Shown here: positions 16,231 through 24,148 of the stretch, piece by piece
Layout of the letters: each line of letters begins with the position of its first letter
Position numbering within the stretch: the stretch's first letter is position 1
Assembly: GCA_016873095.1 (NCBI GenBank)
Contig: VGYC01000026.1
Span: 1-52,436 of the forward strand
Source: Planctomycetota bacterium
Lineage (GTDB): Bacteria > Planctomycetota > Planctomycetia > Gemmatales > Gemmataceae
DNA length: 52,436 bases
Reading direction: 5' to 3'
Notes under the pieces: model-generated
Told to the model about the DNA's origin: nothing
What the model saw: the letters and a program-made list of their open reading frames with translations, nothing else
Databases searched by the model: none
Translations under genes and position numbers: made by a program

Positions 16231-17382
16231 ATGCGAATCTTCATCAGCGCGGGAGAGCCGAGCGGCGATCTGCACGGCGCCAACCTGATCAACGTGCTGC
16301 GGCAACACTTTCCCGACGCGGATTTCGTCGGCTTCGGCGGCGAGCGCATGGAGTCGGCCGGCTGCAAGCTCCTCTATCCGCTGTGCCGTCTGGCCGTCAT
16401 GTGGTTCGCCCGCGTATTGGCCAACGCGCCGACCTTTCTCGGCCTGATCTCCAGGGCAGACCGGTATTTTCGCCATCAGCGCCCGGACGCAGTGGTGCTC
16501 ATCGATTATCCCGGCTTCAACTGGTGGATGGCCCGGCGTGCCCACTTTCACGGCATCCCCGTGTTTTATTTCGTGCCCCCGCAAATCTGGGCCTGGTTCA
16601 GCTGGCGTGTCAAGAAGATGCAACGGTTTGTCGATCACGTCCTGTGCAGCCTGCCTTTCGAGCAGAAGTGGTACCAGGAGCGTGGCGTTCGCGCCCACTA
16701 CGTCGGCCATCCATACTTCGACGAACTGCCACACCAGCAACTCGATTCGAGCTTTCTGGCTGAGCAACACCGAGGCGGCGTCGAGAGTGTCGGCTTGCTA
16801 CCTGGCTCGCGCGCTCAGGAAGTGACACGCAACCTGTCCACGCTGATCCGCGCCGCCAACCTGGTACATCGCGAACGGCCAAACACGCGCTTTCTGGTCG
16901 CGTGTTTCAAGACGGCGCACAAGGAGCAAATCGACGCGTATCTGCAGAAGTACCCGGAACTGCCGGTCGAGACGCATGTCGGCCGCACGGCGGAGATCAT
17001 CGAGCTGGCGCGGGCATGCGTGGCCGTCTCCGGCTCGGTGGGACTGGAGTTGTTTTACCGGCTCAAGCCGGCAGCCATCGTCTATCGCATCGGCAAGCTG
17101 GACATGACCATTGCCCGGCCGTTCATCAATTCCCCGTTCATCTCCCTTGTCAATCTGCTCGCTGAAAGAGAGCTGTATCCGGAGTTCCTCACGGACCGCT
17201 GCGAGGCGTCGGCCATCGCCCAGCACGTGCTGCGCTGGCTCGGCGATCCGGCCGCTCACGATAGCATGGTTCGGGAACTGGCGGACCTCAAGCGTCGTGT
17301 CGCCCTGCCGGGCGCTTGCGAGCGGACGGGCGAGTACATCGCGCAAGTGTTGCGTGGGCGTGCCAGGCCGCACGCGGCTTAA
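16231..17382 (+). CDS. lpxB: lipid-A-disaccharide synthase LpxB
   Basis: A GT19 glycosyltransferase that joins UDP-2,3-diacylglucosamine and lipid X to lipid A disaccharide at the inner membrane. 383 residues, the family length. Signatures: N-terminal IFISAGEPSGDLHGANLI, FVGFGGERM, VLIDYPGFNWWMA, VFYFVPPQIWAW, VDHVLCSLPFEQKWY, YVGHPYFDE, LLPGSRAQEV, and C-terminal CVAVSGSVGLELFY with PFISLVNLLAERELYPEFL. Its presence implies an outer membrane with LPS. The stop overlaps the convergent ruvC stop by four bases. Other lpx genes are not in the window. Confidence 0.95.
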   Translation: MRIFISAGEPSGDLHGANLINVLRQHFPDADFVGFGGERMESAGCKLLYPLCRLAVMWFARVLANAPTFLGLISRADRYFRHQRPDAVVLIDYPGFNWWMARRAHFHGIPVFYFVPPQIWAWFSWRVKKMQRFVDHVLCSLPFEQKWYQERGVRAHYVGHPYFDELPHQQLDSSFLAEQHRGGVESVGLLPGSRAQEVTRNLSTLIRAANLVHRERPNTRFLVACFKTAHKEQIDAYLQKYPELPVETHVGRTAEIIELARACVAVSGSVGLELFYRLKPAAIVYRIGKLDMTIARPFINSPFISLVNLLAERELYPEFLTDRCEASAIAQHVLRWLGDPAAHDSMVRELADLKRRVALPGACERTGEYIAQVLRGRARPHAA

Positions 17383-17897
17383 GCCAAACGCACGCCGTGA
17401 TAATGGCACAGCGCCGCGGCGATGGCGTCAGCCACGTCGGGAGGTTCAGGCAGTTTCGCCAGGCCCAGTTCGCGCTGGACGGTGCGCTGCACCTGCTGCT
17501 TCGACGCCCGGCCGTTGCCGGTCACCGTCCGCTTGATGCGCGTGGCGTTGTAGCTGACGACCGGCAACTCACGCTGGACGGCGGCCAGCAGTATCGCGCC
17601 GCGGGCATGCCCCATCAGGATCGCCGTGCGCGGATGCTGATAGTGGGCGTAGAGTTGCTCCACAACCACGACTTCGGGACGAAACTGCTCGATGACCTCG
17701 ACGATGCCGTTATAGAGGAACAGGATGCGCTGCGCGAGCTTGGCAGCGCTCTTTTCCTTGCCGCGGATGATGCCGGCCTCGCAGATCTTCGGCGCTTGCG
17801 TCGCGACTTCAAGCACCGCGTAGCCGGTGATATGCAACCCGGGATCGACGCCAAGAATGCGGGCGCCGGACTTCATTCGCTCTACCGCGGCTTCCAT
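17379..17897 (-). CDS. ruvC: crossover junction endodeoxyribonuclease RuvC
   Basis: Resolves Holliday junctions in recombination and repair together with RuvAB. 172 residues from the ATG at 17897; Met8 (17876) is an alternative start that fits the family N-terminus better. The acidic catalytic residues are visible: Asp in ILGVDPGLHITGYAVLE, Glu in VVVEQLYAHYQHPRTA, and the terminal Asp pair region PPDVADAIAAALCHYH. MGHARGAIL and NATRIKRTVTGNGRASKQQVQ are also typical. ruvA and ruvB are not adjacent. Convergent with lpxB, overlapping by four bases. Confidence 0.94.
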   Translation of the reverse strand: MEAAVERMKSGARILGVDPGLHITGYAVLEVATQAPKICEAGIIRGKEKSAAKLAQRILFLYNGIVEVIEQFRPEVVVVEQLYAHYQHPRTAILMGHARGAILLAAVQRELPVVSYNATRIKRTVTGNGRASKQQVQRTVQRELGLAKLPEPPDVADAIAAALCHYHGVRLA

Positions 17898-17947
17898 GTC
17901 GCCGTCCTCCGCTCCCCTCTATCAGTTGGAGTGGGGAGTGGCGGGTG

Positions 17948-17975
17948 CCATGCCCACGGCTTTGCGTGGGCATGG
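17948..17975 (+). repeat. REP-like palindrome, locus A unit 1
   Basis: CCATGCCCACG and CGTGGGCATGG pair perfectly around the loop GCTTTG; a GCGGG/CCCGC pair (17941-17945, 17982-17986) may extend the stem. It is the forward member of an inverted pair with the unit at 18041. Confidence 0.75.
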
Positions 17976-18040
17976 AAGTGTCCCGCTCGATACAAAGGCC
18001 GCACCTACTGCATGGTGGATTCTGCCACGGCGCGTGACCA

Positions 18041-18071
18041 CCATGCCCACGCAGAGCCGTGGGCGTGGCAC
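18041..18071 (-). repeat. REP-like palindrome, locus A unit 2 (inverted)
   Basis: CCATGCCCACG (18041-18051) and CGTGGGCGTGG (18058-18068) around CAGAGC, the reverse complement type of the loop in unit 1. The pair is separated by about 65 bases without a gene. Confidence 0.7.
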
Positions 18072-18124
18072 GCGGCGTCATCCCACGCTATCTGATAGGT
18101 CCATGGCCGAACAGTAAGTCGGCT

Positions 18125-18259
18125 TCAATGCGATTCGTCGCGACTCTCGACTTCACCATAGCGTAGCAGCGTTTCCTTCGCCAACTCCCAACCATATTCT
18201 GTCAGGCCAAGCGCTTTCGAAGTCAGCGGTAGTTGGGGTCGAAAGATTTTATCATTCAT
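18125..18259 (-). CDS. possible 44-residue protein downstream of cysS
   Basis: A short frame starting 15 bases after the cysS stop, on the same strand, with GAAGG right before the ATG and AAAGGGA a little further up. The product has a hydrophobic/charged helical pattern (LPLTSKALGLTEYGWELAKETLLRYGE) resembling one helix-turn of a small winged-helix or toxin-antitoxin type domain, but too short to assign. Not recognised; could be a chance frame or a remnant. Confidence 0.35.
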   Translation of the reverse strand: MNDKIFRPQLPLTSKALGLTEYGWELAKETLLRYGEVESRDESH

Positions 18260-18274
18260 CCTTCGTCCCTTTAC

Positions 18275-19768
18275 TCATCCCGCGCGCCAGCCGGTGCCGC
18301 CGGCGCGATCTTCGAGCGTCACGTTCAGGTCGGTGAGGCGTTTGCGGATCTGGTCGGCCATGGCGAAGTTCTTCGTTTTGCGTGCTTCGGCGCGCAGGTC
18401 GATGAGCAACTGCATGAGGCCGTTGACAAGCTGGTCGTCGCCGCCGGCTGCCTTTGCGGGCGCCTCGAAGAACAGGCCGAGGATCTGCCCCAGTTCCTTC
18501 ATGAGGAGGGCGCCCTCGTCGAAAGCAGCTCGTCCGGCGGCGTCGGGCGTCGGAGTCTCCAGCTTGGCCGTGTCCGCCAGGCGGTTGAGCGCCGTCACCA
18601 GGTCGAAGAGAACACCGACAGCGCCGCCGGTGTTGAAGTCGTCGTCCATGTGCTCGCGGAAGCGATCGAGGGCCTCGCCGAATTCGGGTAACTTGAACGT
18701 CCGTCCCTCCCCGAAGCGAGCTGGTGCCGACAGCTCGACGAAGCTCTTGCCCGTGATCCGTTGATAGCGCTCAGCGAAGCGGGCGAACGTATCGCAGGCT
18801 CGCTGCGCCGCTGCCAGCCCCGATGGCATGTCGTGCGTCTTCGGATCGAAATCACCGAGGTCGATGGGTGAGCGATAGTGCGTGCTGATCAAGAAGAAAC
18901 GCAGCACCTCGCCCTTGACCTTCTTTAGAGCGTCGGCAACATTCAAGACATTGCCGACGGAGCCGGCCATCTTGCCCTTGCCCATCTTCAACAGGCCGTT
19001 GTGCATCCAGTAGCGCGAGAAGGGCTTGTCGGAGTATGATTCCGACTGGGCCAGCTCGTTCTCGTGATGCGGAAACTGCAAGTCGAGCCCGCCGCCGTGG
19101 ATGTCGAGCGTCTCTCCTAGATACTTCATGCTCATGGCGGAGCATTCGATGTGCCAGCCAGGCCTGCCGGGTCCCCAGGGGCTGTCCCATTGCGGCTCGC
19201 CGGGCTTGGCGCCCTTCCACAGGGCGAAGTCCCCGGGACTTTTCTTGCGGTCGCTGACCTCGATGCGCGAGCCGGCCTCGAGCTGCTCCGGGTCGCGGTT
19301 GCACAGCTTGCCGTAGTCGGCGTCGCGGGTGATGTCGAAGTACACGTCGCCGGCCGCCGGGTAGGCGAAGCCCTTGGCGATCAGCTTGCCGATGATCTCG
19401 ATCATGCCGTCGATGTGCTCGGTTGCCTTGGGCATGCGATCGATACCGGCGACGTTGAGCTTCTTGAGGCAGTCGAGGTAATCACCCGTCATCTTCTCGG
19501 CGAGATCCTTGACCGTCGTGTTCAACTCCTTGGCGCGGACGATGAGCTTGTCGTCCACGTCGGTGATGTTGACGACGAAGGTCACCTCGTAGCCGGCGTA
19601 GCTGAGATAGCGCTTGACGGTGTCGAAGATGACCGGGCCGACCATGTGGCCGATGTGGCTGGGTTTGTACACCGTCGGCCCGCACACGTACATGCCGACC
19701 TTGCCGGCGTGGAGCGGCGTGAAGTCTTCCTTCTGCCGGGTGAGCGTGTTGTACACTCGCAATGCCAT
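18275..19768 (-). CDS. cysS: cysteinyl-tRNA synthetase
   Basis: Charges tRNA-Cys. 497 residues, class I. Visible: N-terminal LRVYNTLTRQKEDFTPL, first zinc ligand region MYVCGPTVY, HIGH as HIGHMVGPV, WHIECSAMSMKYLG with zinc ligand Cys, IHGGGLDLQFPHHENELAQSES, and a C-terminal helical anticodon-stem domain (DEGALLMKELGQILGLFFEAP). The KMSKS loop reads KMAGS in GKGKMAGSVGNVLNV: the second lysine, normally helping to stabilise the ATP transition state, is Gly here. Whether this is a lineage trait or a functional loss cannot be told. Last substantial gene of the rplY to cysS run; ispF ends 26 bases upstream. Confidence 0.93.
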   Translation of the reverse strand: MALRVYNTLTRQKEDFTPLHAGKVGMYVCGPTVYKPSHIGHMVGPVIFDTVKRYLSYAGYEVTFVVNITDVDDKLIVRAKELNTTVKDLAEKMTGDYLDCLKKLNVAGIDRMPKATEHIDGMIEIIGKLIAKGFAYPAAGDVYFDITRDADYGKLCNRDPEQLEAGSRIEVSDRKKSPGDFALWKGAKPGEPQWDSPWGPGRPGWHIECSAMSMKYLGETLDIHGGGLDLQFPHHENELAQSESYSDKPFSRYWMHNGLLKMGKGKMAGSVGNVLNVADALKKVKGEVLRFFLISTHYRSPIDLGDFDPKTHDMPSGLAAAQRACDTFARFAERYQRITGKSFVELSAPARFGEGRTFKLPEFGEALDRFREHMDDDFNTGGAVGVLFDLVTALNRLADTAKLETPTPDAAGRAAFDEGALLMKELGQILGLFFEAPAKAAGGDDQLVNGLMQLLIDLRAEARKTKNFAMADQIRKRLTDLNVTLEDRAGGTGWRAG

Positions 19769-19794
19769 GCGTGATTCCTTTCAAGAAACTCATT

Positions 19795-20265
19795 TCAGTG
19801 ATCGATCAGCACGATCACCTGGCAGGCGATGGCCTCGCCGCGGCCGATGCTGCCGACGTGCTCGCCGGTCTTGGCTTTGACGTTGACGGCATCAGCAGGC
19901 AGGTCGAGCAACTCGGCGAGATGGCGGCGGATGGTCGTCTTCACGGGGCCGAGTTTCGGTTGCTGGGCAAAGATGATGACGTCAACATTGACCACACGCC
20001 ATGCATCTTTTTGTAAGCGCTGCAAGGTCTCGCGCACGAATACGGCCGAATCCGCATCCTTGTGCCTGGGATCCGTGTCCGGATACAGGTCGCCGATGTC
20101 GCCGAGGCCAGCGGCACCCAGGAGCGCATCGGTCAGCGCGTGCAGCACCACGTCGGCATCGCTGTGTCCGGCCAGACCGCGCGGATGCTCGATGGTCACG
20201 CCGCCAAGGATCAGGGGCCGGCCCTCGACCAACCGATGCGTATCGTGCCCGATGCCAACGCGCAT
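19795..20265 (-). CDS. ispF: 2-C-methyl-D-erythritol 2,4-cyclodiphosphate synthase IspF
   Basis: Forms the cyclic diphosphate of the MEP isoprenoid pathway. 156 residues from the ATG at 20265, the family length; an upstream GTG at 20364 lies inside a repeat and is rejected. N-terminal MRVGIGHDTHRL holds the zinc ligands Asp8 and His10, with the third His in GHSDADVVLHALTDALLGA; also GDIGDLYPDTDP, and the C-terminal INVKAKT-like VNVKAKTGEHVGSIGRGEAIA. Products feed the terpene cyclase at 10132 among others. Lies between dnaB and cysS on the same strand; the leader holds the locus B repeats. Confidence 0.95.
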   Translation of the reverse strand: MRVGIGHDTHRLVEGRPLILGGVTIEHPRGLAGHSDADVVLHALTDALLGAAGLGDIGDLYPDTDPRHKDADSAVFVRETLQRLQKDAWRVVNVDVIIFAQQPKLGPVKTTIRRHLAELLDLPADAVNVKAKTGEHVGSIGRGEAIACQVIVLIDH

Positions 20266-20291
20266 TTCGTACAAACGGAGTAGCTGGGTGG

Positions 20292-20317
20292 CATGGCCAC
20301 GGCTTTGCGTGGCCATG
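20292..20317 (+). repeat. REP-like palindrome, locus B unit 1
   Basis: CATGGCCACG and CGTGGCCATG pair perfectly around the loop GCTTTG. Compared with locus A, a C to G change in one arm is matched by a G to C change in the other, so pairing is kept. Confidence 0.75.
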
Positions 20318-20334
20318 TGAACTCTGCCAAGGCT

Positions 20335-20360
20335 CATGCCCACGCAAAGCCGTGGGCATG
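20335..20360 (-). repeat. REP-like palindrome, locus B unit 2 (inverted)
   Basis: CATGCCCACG and CGTGGGCATG pair perfectly around CAAAGC, the inverted orientation of unit 1, 17 bases away. Both units lie between dnaB and ispF and would be transcribed in the operon. Confidence 0.75.
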
Positions 20361-20439
20361 GCACCCGAAATCCCTTCCCGCAAGCGGCAATTGTAACGAC
20401 AAGCGGCGCCGCTTGGCAACGCGGATTTCACAGCGTGTA

Positions 20440-21798
20440 TCACAGCGTGTAGCTGGAGTGCTCGACCGCGAAGTTCTCGAAGCGCATGAATTGCTTGAGG
20501 TATGTCAGCGTCACGTCACCAGTGGGGCCGTTGCGCTGCTTGGCGACCAGCACCTCGACGATGCCTTCGTGCTGTCCCGGTTCGTGCCGCTCGGGCCGAT
20601 GCAGCAGCATCACGGTGTCGGCGTCCTGCTCGATGGCTCCCGATTCGCGCAGGTCCGACAGCCGCGGCCGATGATCCTGCCGATCTTCGGAGCTGCGGTT
20701 AACCTGGGCCAGCGCGATGACCGGCACGTCCAGCTCGCGGGCCAGGAATTTCAACCGCCGCGAGATGGCGGACACCTGCTCCTGGCGGCTTTCGCGGCGG
20801 TTGTCCGGGTCGATGAGCTGTAAATAGTCGATGACGATCAGCTTGATGCCATGCTGGATCTTGAGGCGGCGGGCGTTGGCGGCGATGCGCAGCATGTTCT
20901 GCCCGGGGCTATCGTCCATGAACAGCCGGCACATCTGGAGCTGGCTGCCGGCGGCGATCAGTTTTTGCATGTCGTCGTGGCCCAGATGACCTTTTCGAAG
21001 GAGATGCGAGTTGACCCGGGCCTGGCAGCACAGCAGACGCTCGGCCAGCTCGATGCGCGATTGTTCCAGGCTGACGAAGAAGACGGGTTGCTGCTCCTCG
21101 ATGATGACATGGCGAATGATGTTCAGCGCGAAGCTGGTCTTGCCGACGCTGGGGCGTGCGGCCAGGATCACCAGCTCCGAGTTCTGAAAGCCGGCCGTGA
21201 GATTGTCGAGATCGATGTATCCCGTCGGGATGCCGCTGAGCGACATCTCCGACTTGCCGGAGCGGCTGTCGATGCGGTCGTACGCTTCCTTGAGCGCCTC
21301 CTTGAGCGTGACAGTCTGTCCAGTGAGGCCCATCTCGGCGATCTCGAGGATGCGGCTCTCGGCACTGCCGAGCAGTTCGTCGGCGGGCTGGATCTGGTCT
21401 TGGGCGTCGCGCTGGATGTCGGTACAGACATGGATGAGATTACGGACGATGGATTTTTCGCGAACGATGCGGGCATAATACTCGGCGTTGGCAGCGCTGG
21501 GGGCGGATTCCCAGATTTCCGTCAGGTAACGATAGCCGCCGATTTCCTCGATGAGCTGCTGTCCCTTCAGGTGCTCTGCCAGCGTGACGAGGTCGGCCGG
21601 ATGACCACGCTCGACGAAGAGCGTCGTGATGCCCTCGTAAATCTTTTTGTTGCTGAAGACGTAGAAGTGCTCGGCCCGGAGGATCTGGACGACGTCGCCG
21701 ATGACGCCGTTGTCGCGCAGCATGGCGCCGAGAACGCTACGTTCCGCTTCGGGATTATGCGGGGGCAGACGCTCGCTTCCGTTCGAGTTGTCCCGCAT
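20440..21798 (-). CDS. dnaB: replicative DNA helicase DnaB
   Basis: Hexameric 5'-3' helicase of the replication fork. 452 residues from the ATG at 21798; the longer frame to 21888 runs through a hairpin and is rejected. N-terminal domain: LPPHNPEAERSVLGAMLRDN and the helical YEGITTLFVERGHPADLVTL. RecA-like C-terminal domain: SGIPTGYIDLDNLTAGFQ, Walker A as ARPSVGKTSFALNI, SLEQSRIELAERLL, Walker B LIVIDYLQLI, and the end region AQVNRSSEDRQDHRPRLSDLRESGAIEQDAD. No intein or other insertion. Its ribosome site GGAGG lies within the 10-base palindrome GGAGGCCTCC (21801-21810). Downstream of rplI and a 23-pair hairpin. Confidence 0.96.
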   Translation of the reverse strand: MRDNSNGSERLPPHNPEAERSVLGAMLRDNGVIGDVVQILRAEHFYVFSNKKIYEGITTLFVERGHPADLVTLAEHLKGQQLIEEIGGYRYLTEIWESAPSAANAEYYARIVREKSIVRNLIHVCTDIQRDAQDQIQPADELLGSAESRILEIAEMGLTGQTVTLKEALKEAYDRIDSRSGKSEMSLSGIPTGYIDLDNLTAGFQNSELVILAARPSVGKTSFALNIIRHVIIEEQQPVFFVSLEQSRIELAERLLCCQARVNSHLLRKGHLGHDDMQKLIAAGSQLQMCRLFMDDSPGQNMLRIAANARRLKIQHGIKLIVIDYLQLIDPDNRRESRQEQVSAISRRLKFLARELDVPVIALAQVNRSSEDRQDHRPRLSDLRESGAIEQDADTVMLLHRPERHEPGQHEGIVEVLVAKQRNGPTGDVTLTYLKQFMRFENFAVEHSSYTL

Positions 21799-21830
21799 GG
21801 GGAGGCCTCCGTGACAAGCGAATCGAACGG

Positions 21831-21884
21831 CCGAGCCCGCAGCGCTGGCAAGGCGGCCCGACCTTGCCAGCGCTGCGGGCTCGG
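21831..21884. repeat. perfect 23-base inverted repeat between rplI and dnaB
   Basis: The 23-base arm 21831-21853 (begins CCGAGCCCGCAGCGC) is perfectly inverted at 21862-21884 around eight bases (CGGCCCGA). It fills half of the 102-base gap between rplI and dnaB. No T-tract follows on the minus strand, so it is a dispersed palindrome or a processing/attenuation hairpin rather than a standard terminator. Confidence 0.75.
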
Positions 21885-21900
21885 GCACTGGCGCACGGCG

Positions 21901-22413
21901 TTACTTCTTGTCCGTTTGCTTCAGCGGGACCACCATGACCTTGACGTTGGTCTCGATGTCGTAGCCGAGATTGAGTTTGACTTCGTAGAGAGCGCATTCC
22001 TTTATTTGGCCTTCGAGGCGAACCATCTCGACCTCGACCTTGAGGTTCTTGCCCTTGAGTGCCTTGGAGACCTCGGGAGCGCCGACGGAGCCGTAGAGGT
22101 GGCCTTCCTCGTTGGCGTTGGCCTCGATGGTGATGTGCGGCACGCGGGCGATCTGCTCGGCGAGGGCGCGCAGATCCGCCATCTTGGCCTCACGGGCCTG
22201 AAACACCCGCTGCTTGTACAGTTCAAGCAAACGGATGTTGTGCGCGGTGGGAATGGTGGCCAGGCCGTTGGGCAGCAGGTAATTCCGGCCATAGCCGGCC
22301 TTGACCTCGACGAGGTCCCCCTGGCTGCCCAAGTGCGGGACATCCTCGGTGAGCACGAGTTGCATGCCGCCGTGCTTGCCCTTGCGGACCTGCTGGCGCT
22401 GTTTGGTTGGCAT
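21901..22413 (-). CDS. rplI: 50S ribosomal protein L9
   Basis: Binds 23S rRNA near the L1 stalk. 170 residues versus about 149 in E. coli. The usual N-terminal domain starts at Met17 (MQLVLTEDVPHLGSQGDLVEVKAGYGRNYLLPNG, spread over 17-50), preceded by a basic 16-residue extension (PTKQRQQVRKGKHGG). The extension is probably translated, since the gap to the ssb stop suits the upstream ATG, but Met17 is possible. A central helix (about 66-95) connects to the C-terminal domain (HITIEANANEEGHLYGSVG). Lies between ssb and dnaB; rpsR, usual in this position, is absent. Confidence 0.94.
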   Translation of the reverse strand: MPTKQRQQVRKGKHGGMQLVLTEDVPHLGSQGDLVEVKAGYGRNYLLPNGLATIPTAHNIRLLELYKQRVFQAREAKMADLRALAEQIARVPHITIEANANEEGHLYGSVGAPEVSKALKGKNLKVEVEMVRLEGQIKECALYEVKLNLGYDIETNVKVMVVPLKQTDKK

Positions 22414-22491
22414 AGTAAACCTCGGGTCGATGAACCGCCTGCGGTTTTCGTGCAGGTGCGCGAAACCGCAAGCGGTTGAAACTACAAAGGG

Positions 22492-22992
22492 CTAAAAGGG
22501 AATCTCTTCCTCGGAGCGGGCGGCTACCGGGGCGGACTCCATGGGTGGCGGCTCACCGTGGTCAAAACTTTCATCTTGCGGGGGAGCCGATGTCCGCCGT
22601 GCCGGTGCCGGGGCGGAACGCGGCGCTCCCCCTTCGCCATTGCCGCGCGTATCGACCATCTGCATGTAGTCGGCAACGATCTTCAACTTGTTGCGCTTCT
22701 GCCCGTCCTGACCCGTCCACTGTTCGTAAACCAAATGACCCTCGATGAAGAGCTGATTGCCCTTGCGATAATACTGCTCGACCGTATCGGCTTGCTTGCC
22801 GAAATCGCCGCGATTAAAGGCCTCAATGTCAAGCCACACCGGCTCGTCTTCCCACTGTCCGGTTGAGGCATTCTTGCGGCGGTTGTTGACGGCGAAGCCG
22901 AACTTCGCGACTTTTCCGCCATTGGCGAAGACTCGCACTTCCGGGTCTCGCGTCAATCGTCCGATCAGCATTACCTTGTTCAGGTTGGCCAT
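22492..22992 (-). CDS. ssb: single-stranded DNA-binding protein
   Basis: Coats single-stranded DNA and recruits replication and repair partners. 166 residues. OB-fold (about 1-110): LNKVMLIGRLTRDPEVRV, FGFAVNNRRKN, EDEPVWLDIEAF, QYYRKGNQLFIEGHLVYEQW, KLKIVADYMQMVD. Then a flexible Gly/Ala/Pro-rich linker and the acidic tail ending EEIPF, the peptide that partners bind. Placed between rpsF and rplI as in many bacteria. Confidence 0.96.
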   Translation of the reverse strand: MANLNKVMLIGRLTRDPEVRVFANGGKVAKFGFAVNNRRKNASTGQWEDEPVWLDIEAFNRGDFGKQADTVEQYYRKGNQLFIEGHLVYEQWTGQDGQKRNKLKIVADYMQMVDTRGNGEGGAPRSAPAPARRTSAPPQDESFDHGEPPPMESAPVAARSEEEIPF

Positions 22993-23070
22993 GGTGTCGT
23001 CTCCCTGGGTTCCTTGGGAATGATCGCCCAGCCGTAGTATACATCCGTTCCGTACAGATGCAAGTGATTT

Positions 23071-23484
23071 CTAGGAATCGCGGCGCTTGCGGAAGCCGCG
23101 TTCCTCCTCCTCCTCGTCGCCCGGCTCCTGCGTGATGTTGTGCAAGGCGACTGCGTGCTCCTCGCGAGCGAGCGACAGCATCGTATCCACCAGCTTCGGA
23201 TCGATGCGCAGCACCATCATCCGCAGAATCATCTCGCTCAAGGCGCAGTCGCGCTCGACGGCGGCGACGTTCTTGCCCTCCGTGCGGAAGTACGTGAGGT
23301 AGTATAGGCCCTTCTTCTGGTTGTTGATGGGATAGCTGAAGCGGCGCTCGTCCCATGGCCTTTTTACCAGCACCTCGCAGTTGTTCTTTTCCAGGATGGA
23401 AGTCAGCTGCTTCTCGGCGGCTGATACCTCGCCCATCTTCGCCGTGTCCAGGATGAACATGCACTCGTAAACGCTCGCGGCCAT
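23071..23484 (-). CDS. rpsF: 30S ribosomal protein S6
   Basis: 137 residues from the ATG at 23484, which follows the pth stop by eight bases; the longer frame to 23796 is antisense-like noise inside pth. S6 motifs: YECMFILDTAKM, a central KRPWDERRFSYPINNQKKGLYYLTYF and the helix DCALSEMILRMMVLRID. The C-terminus is acidic then basic (DEEEEERGFRKRRDS), comparable to the glutamate tail of some S6 proteins. S6 normally pairs with S18 on the ribosome; the S18 gene is not next to it here. Confidence 0.94.
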   Translation of the reverse strand: MAASVYECMFILDTAKMGEVSAAEKQLTSILEKNNCEVLVKRPWDERRFSYPINNQKKGLYYLTYFRTEGKNVAAVERDCALSEMILRMMVLRIDPKLVDTMLSLAREEHAVALHNITQEPGDEEEEERGFRKRRDS

Positions 23485-23492
23485 TGTCTCTC

Positions 23493-24062
23493 TCACGTCG
23501 TTGTTGGATTGTTGTACTCGTTCATGGTCTTCTCGATCCCGTGCTTGACCCAGAAGGCGATTGCTTGCGCGGCCAGTTGCACGGCGTCGTCGATCACCGC
23601 CTGTTCCACGGGACGAAACCTGCCAAGCACATGGTCGATTGTTTCGTCGTTGTCCGCCGTTCCCACTCCGATCCGCAACCGGGAAAACTCCGTCGTTCCC
23701 AGGTGGCTCTGGATGTCGCGTAACCCGTTGTGGCCCCCGTGGGTGCCACGTGCTCGAAACCGTAGCTTGCCCAGCGGCAAGTTGATGTCGTCGCAAACTA
23801 CCAGAATCTCTTCCGGCGGCAACTGATAAAAGTCCAGTATCGCCCGCACGGCCTGGCCGCTCAGATTCATGAAAGTCTGCGGCTTCACCAGCAAGACCTT
23901 CTCGCTGGCCTCAGGCCACTCGGCGACCTCGGCCAGGAACCGACTTTGAAAACCCGAAACGGCAGGGCTTTCGGCCAGGGAATCGACCACATCGAAACCA
24001 ACGTTGTGCCGGGTCCTTGCGTAACGCCGGCCGGGATTGCCCAGTCCTACCACGATCTTCAT
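23493..24062 (-). CDS. pth: peptidyl-tRNA hydrolase
   Basis: Releases tRNA from peptidyl-tRNA that falls off the ribosome. 189 residues, family length. Conserved MKIVVGLGNPGRRY, catalytic His19 in RHNVGFDVVD, KPQTFMNLSGQAV, Asp in VVCDDINLPLGKLRFRARGTHGGHNGLRDI, and FSRLRIGVG. Placed between rplY and rpsF, as is common (L25-Pth pairing). Confidence 0.96.
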   Translation of the reverse strand: MKIVVGLGNPGRRYARTRHNVGFDVVDSLAESPAVSGFQSRFLAEVAEWPEASEKVLLVKPQTFMNLSGQAVRAILDFYQLPPEEILVVCDDINLPLGKLRFRARGTHGGHNGLRDIQSHLGTTEFSRLRIGVGTADNDETIDHVLGRFRPVEQAVIDDAVQLAAQAIAFWVKHGIEKTMNEYNNPTTT

Positions 24063-24148
24063 ATGGCACGGGGAGAAATTCAGGGGGCTGACGCCCCCCG
24101 CTCGTCATTCCCGCTCGCCTGTTCGCTAGCTTGCTAATCGGCGGTTTG

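Noticed and set aside
15522-16367. 281-codon minus-strand frame across the charged hypothetical protein and terminator.
   Set aside because: It runs through a rho-independent terminator and the lpxB start, with no domain.
17948-20360. A CRISPR array, from repeated palindromes.
   Set aside because: Only two units per locus, inverted rather than direct, with unequal spacing and no cas genes.
20851-22479. 542-codon frame opposite dnaB and rplI.
   Set aside because: Crosses two conserved genes and a hairpin on the other strand and has no recognisable domain.
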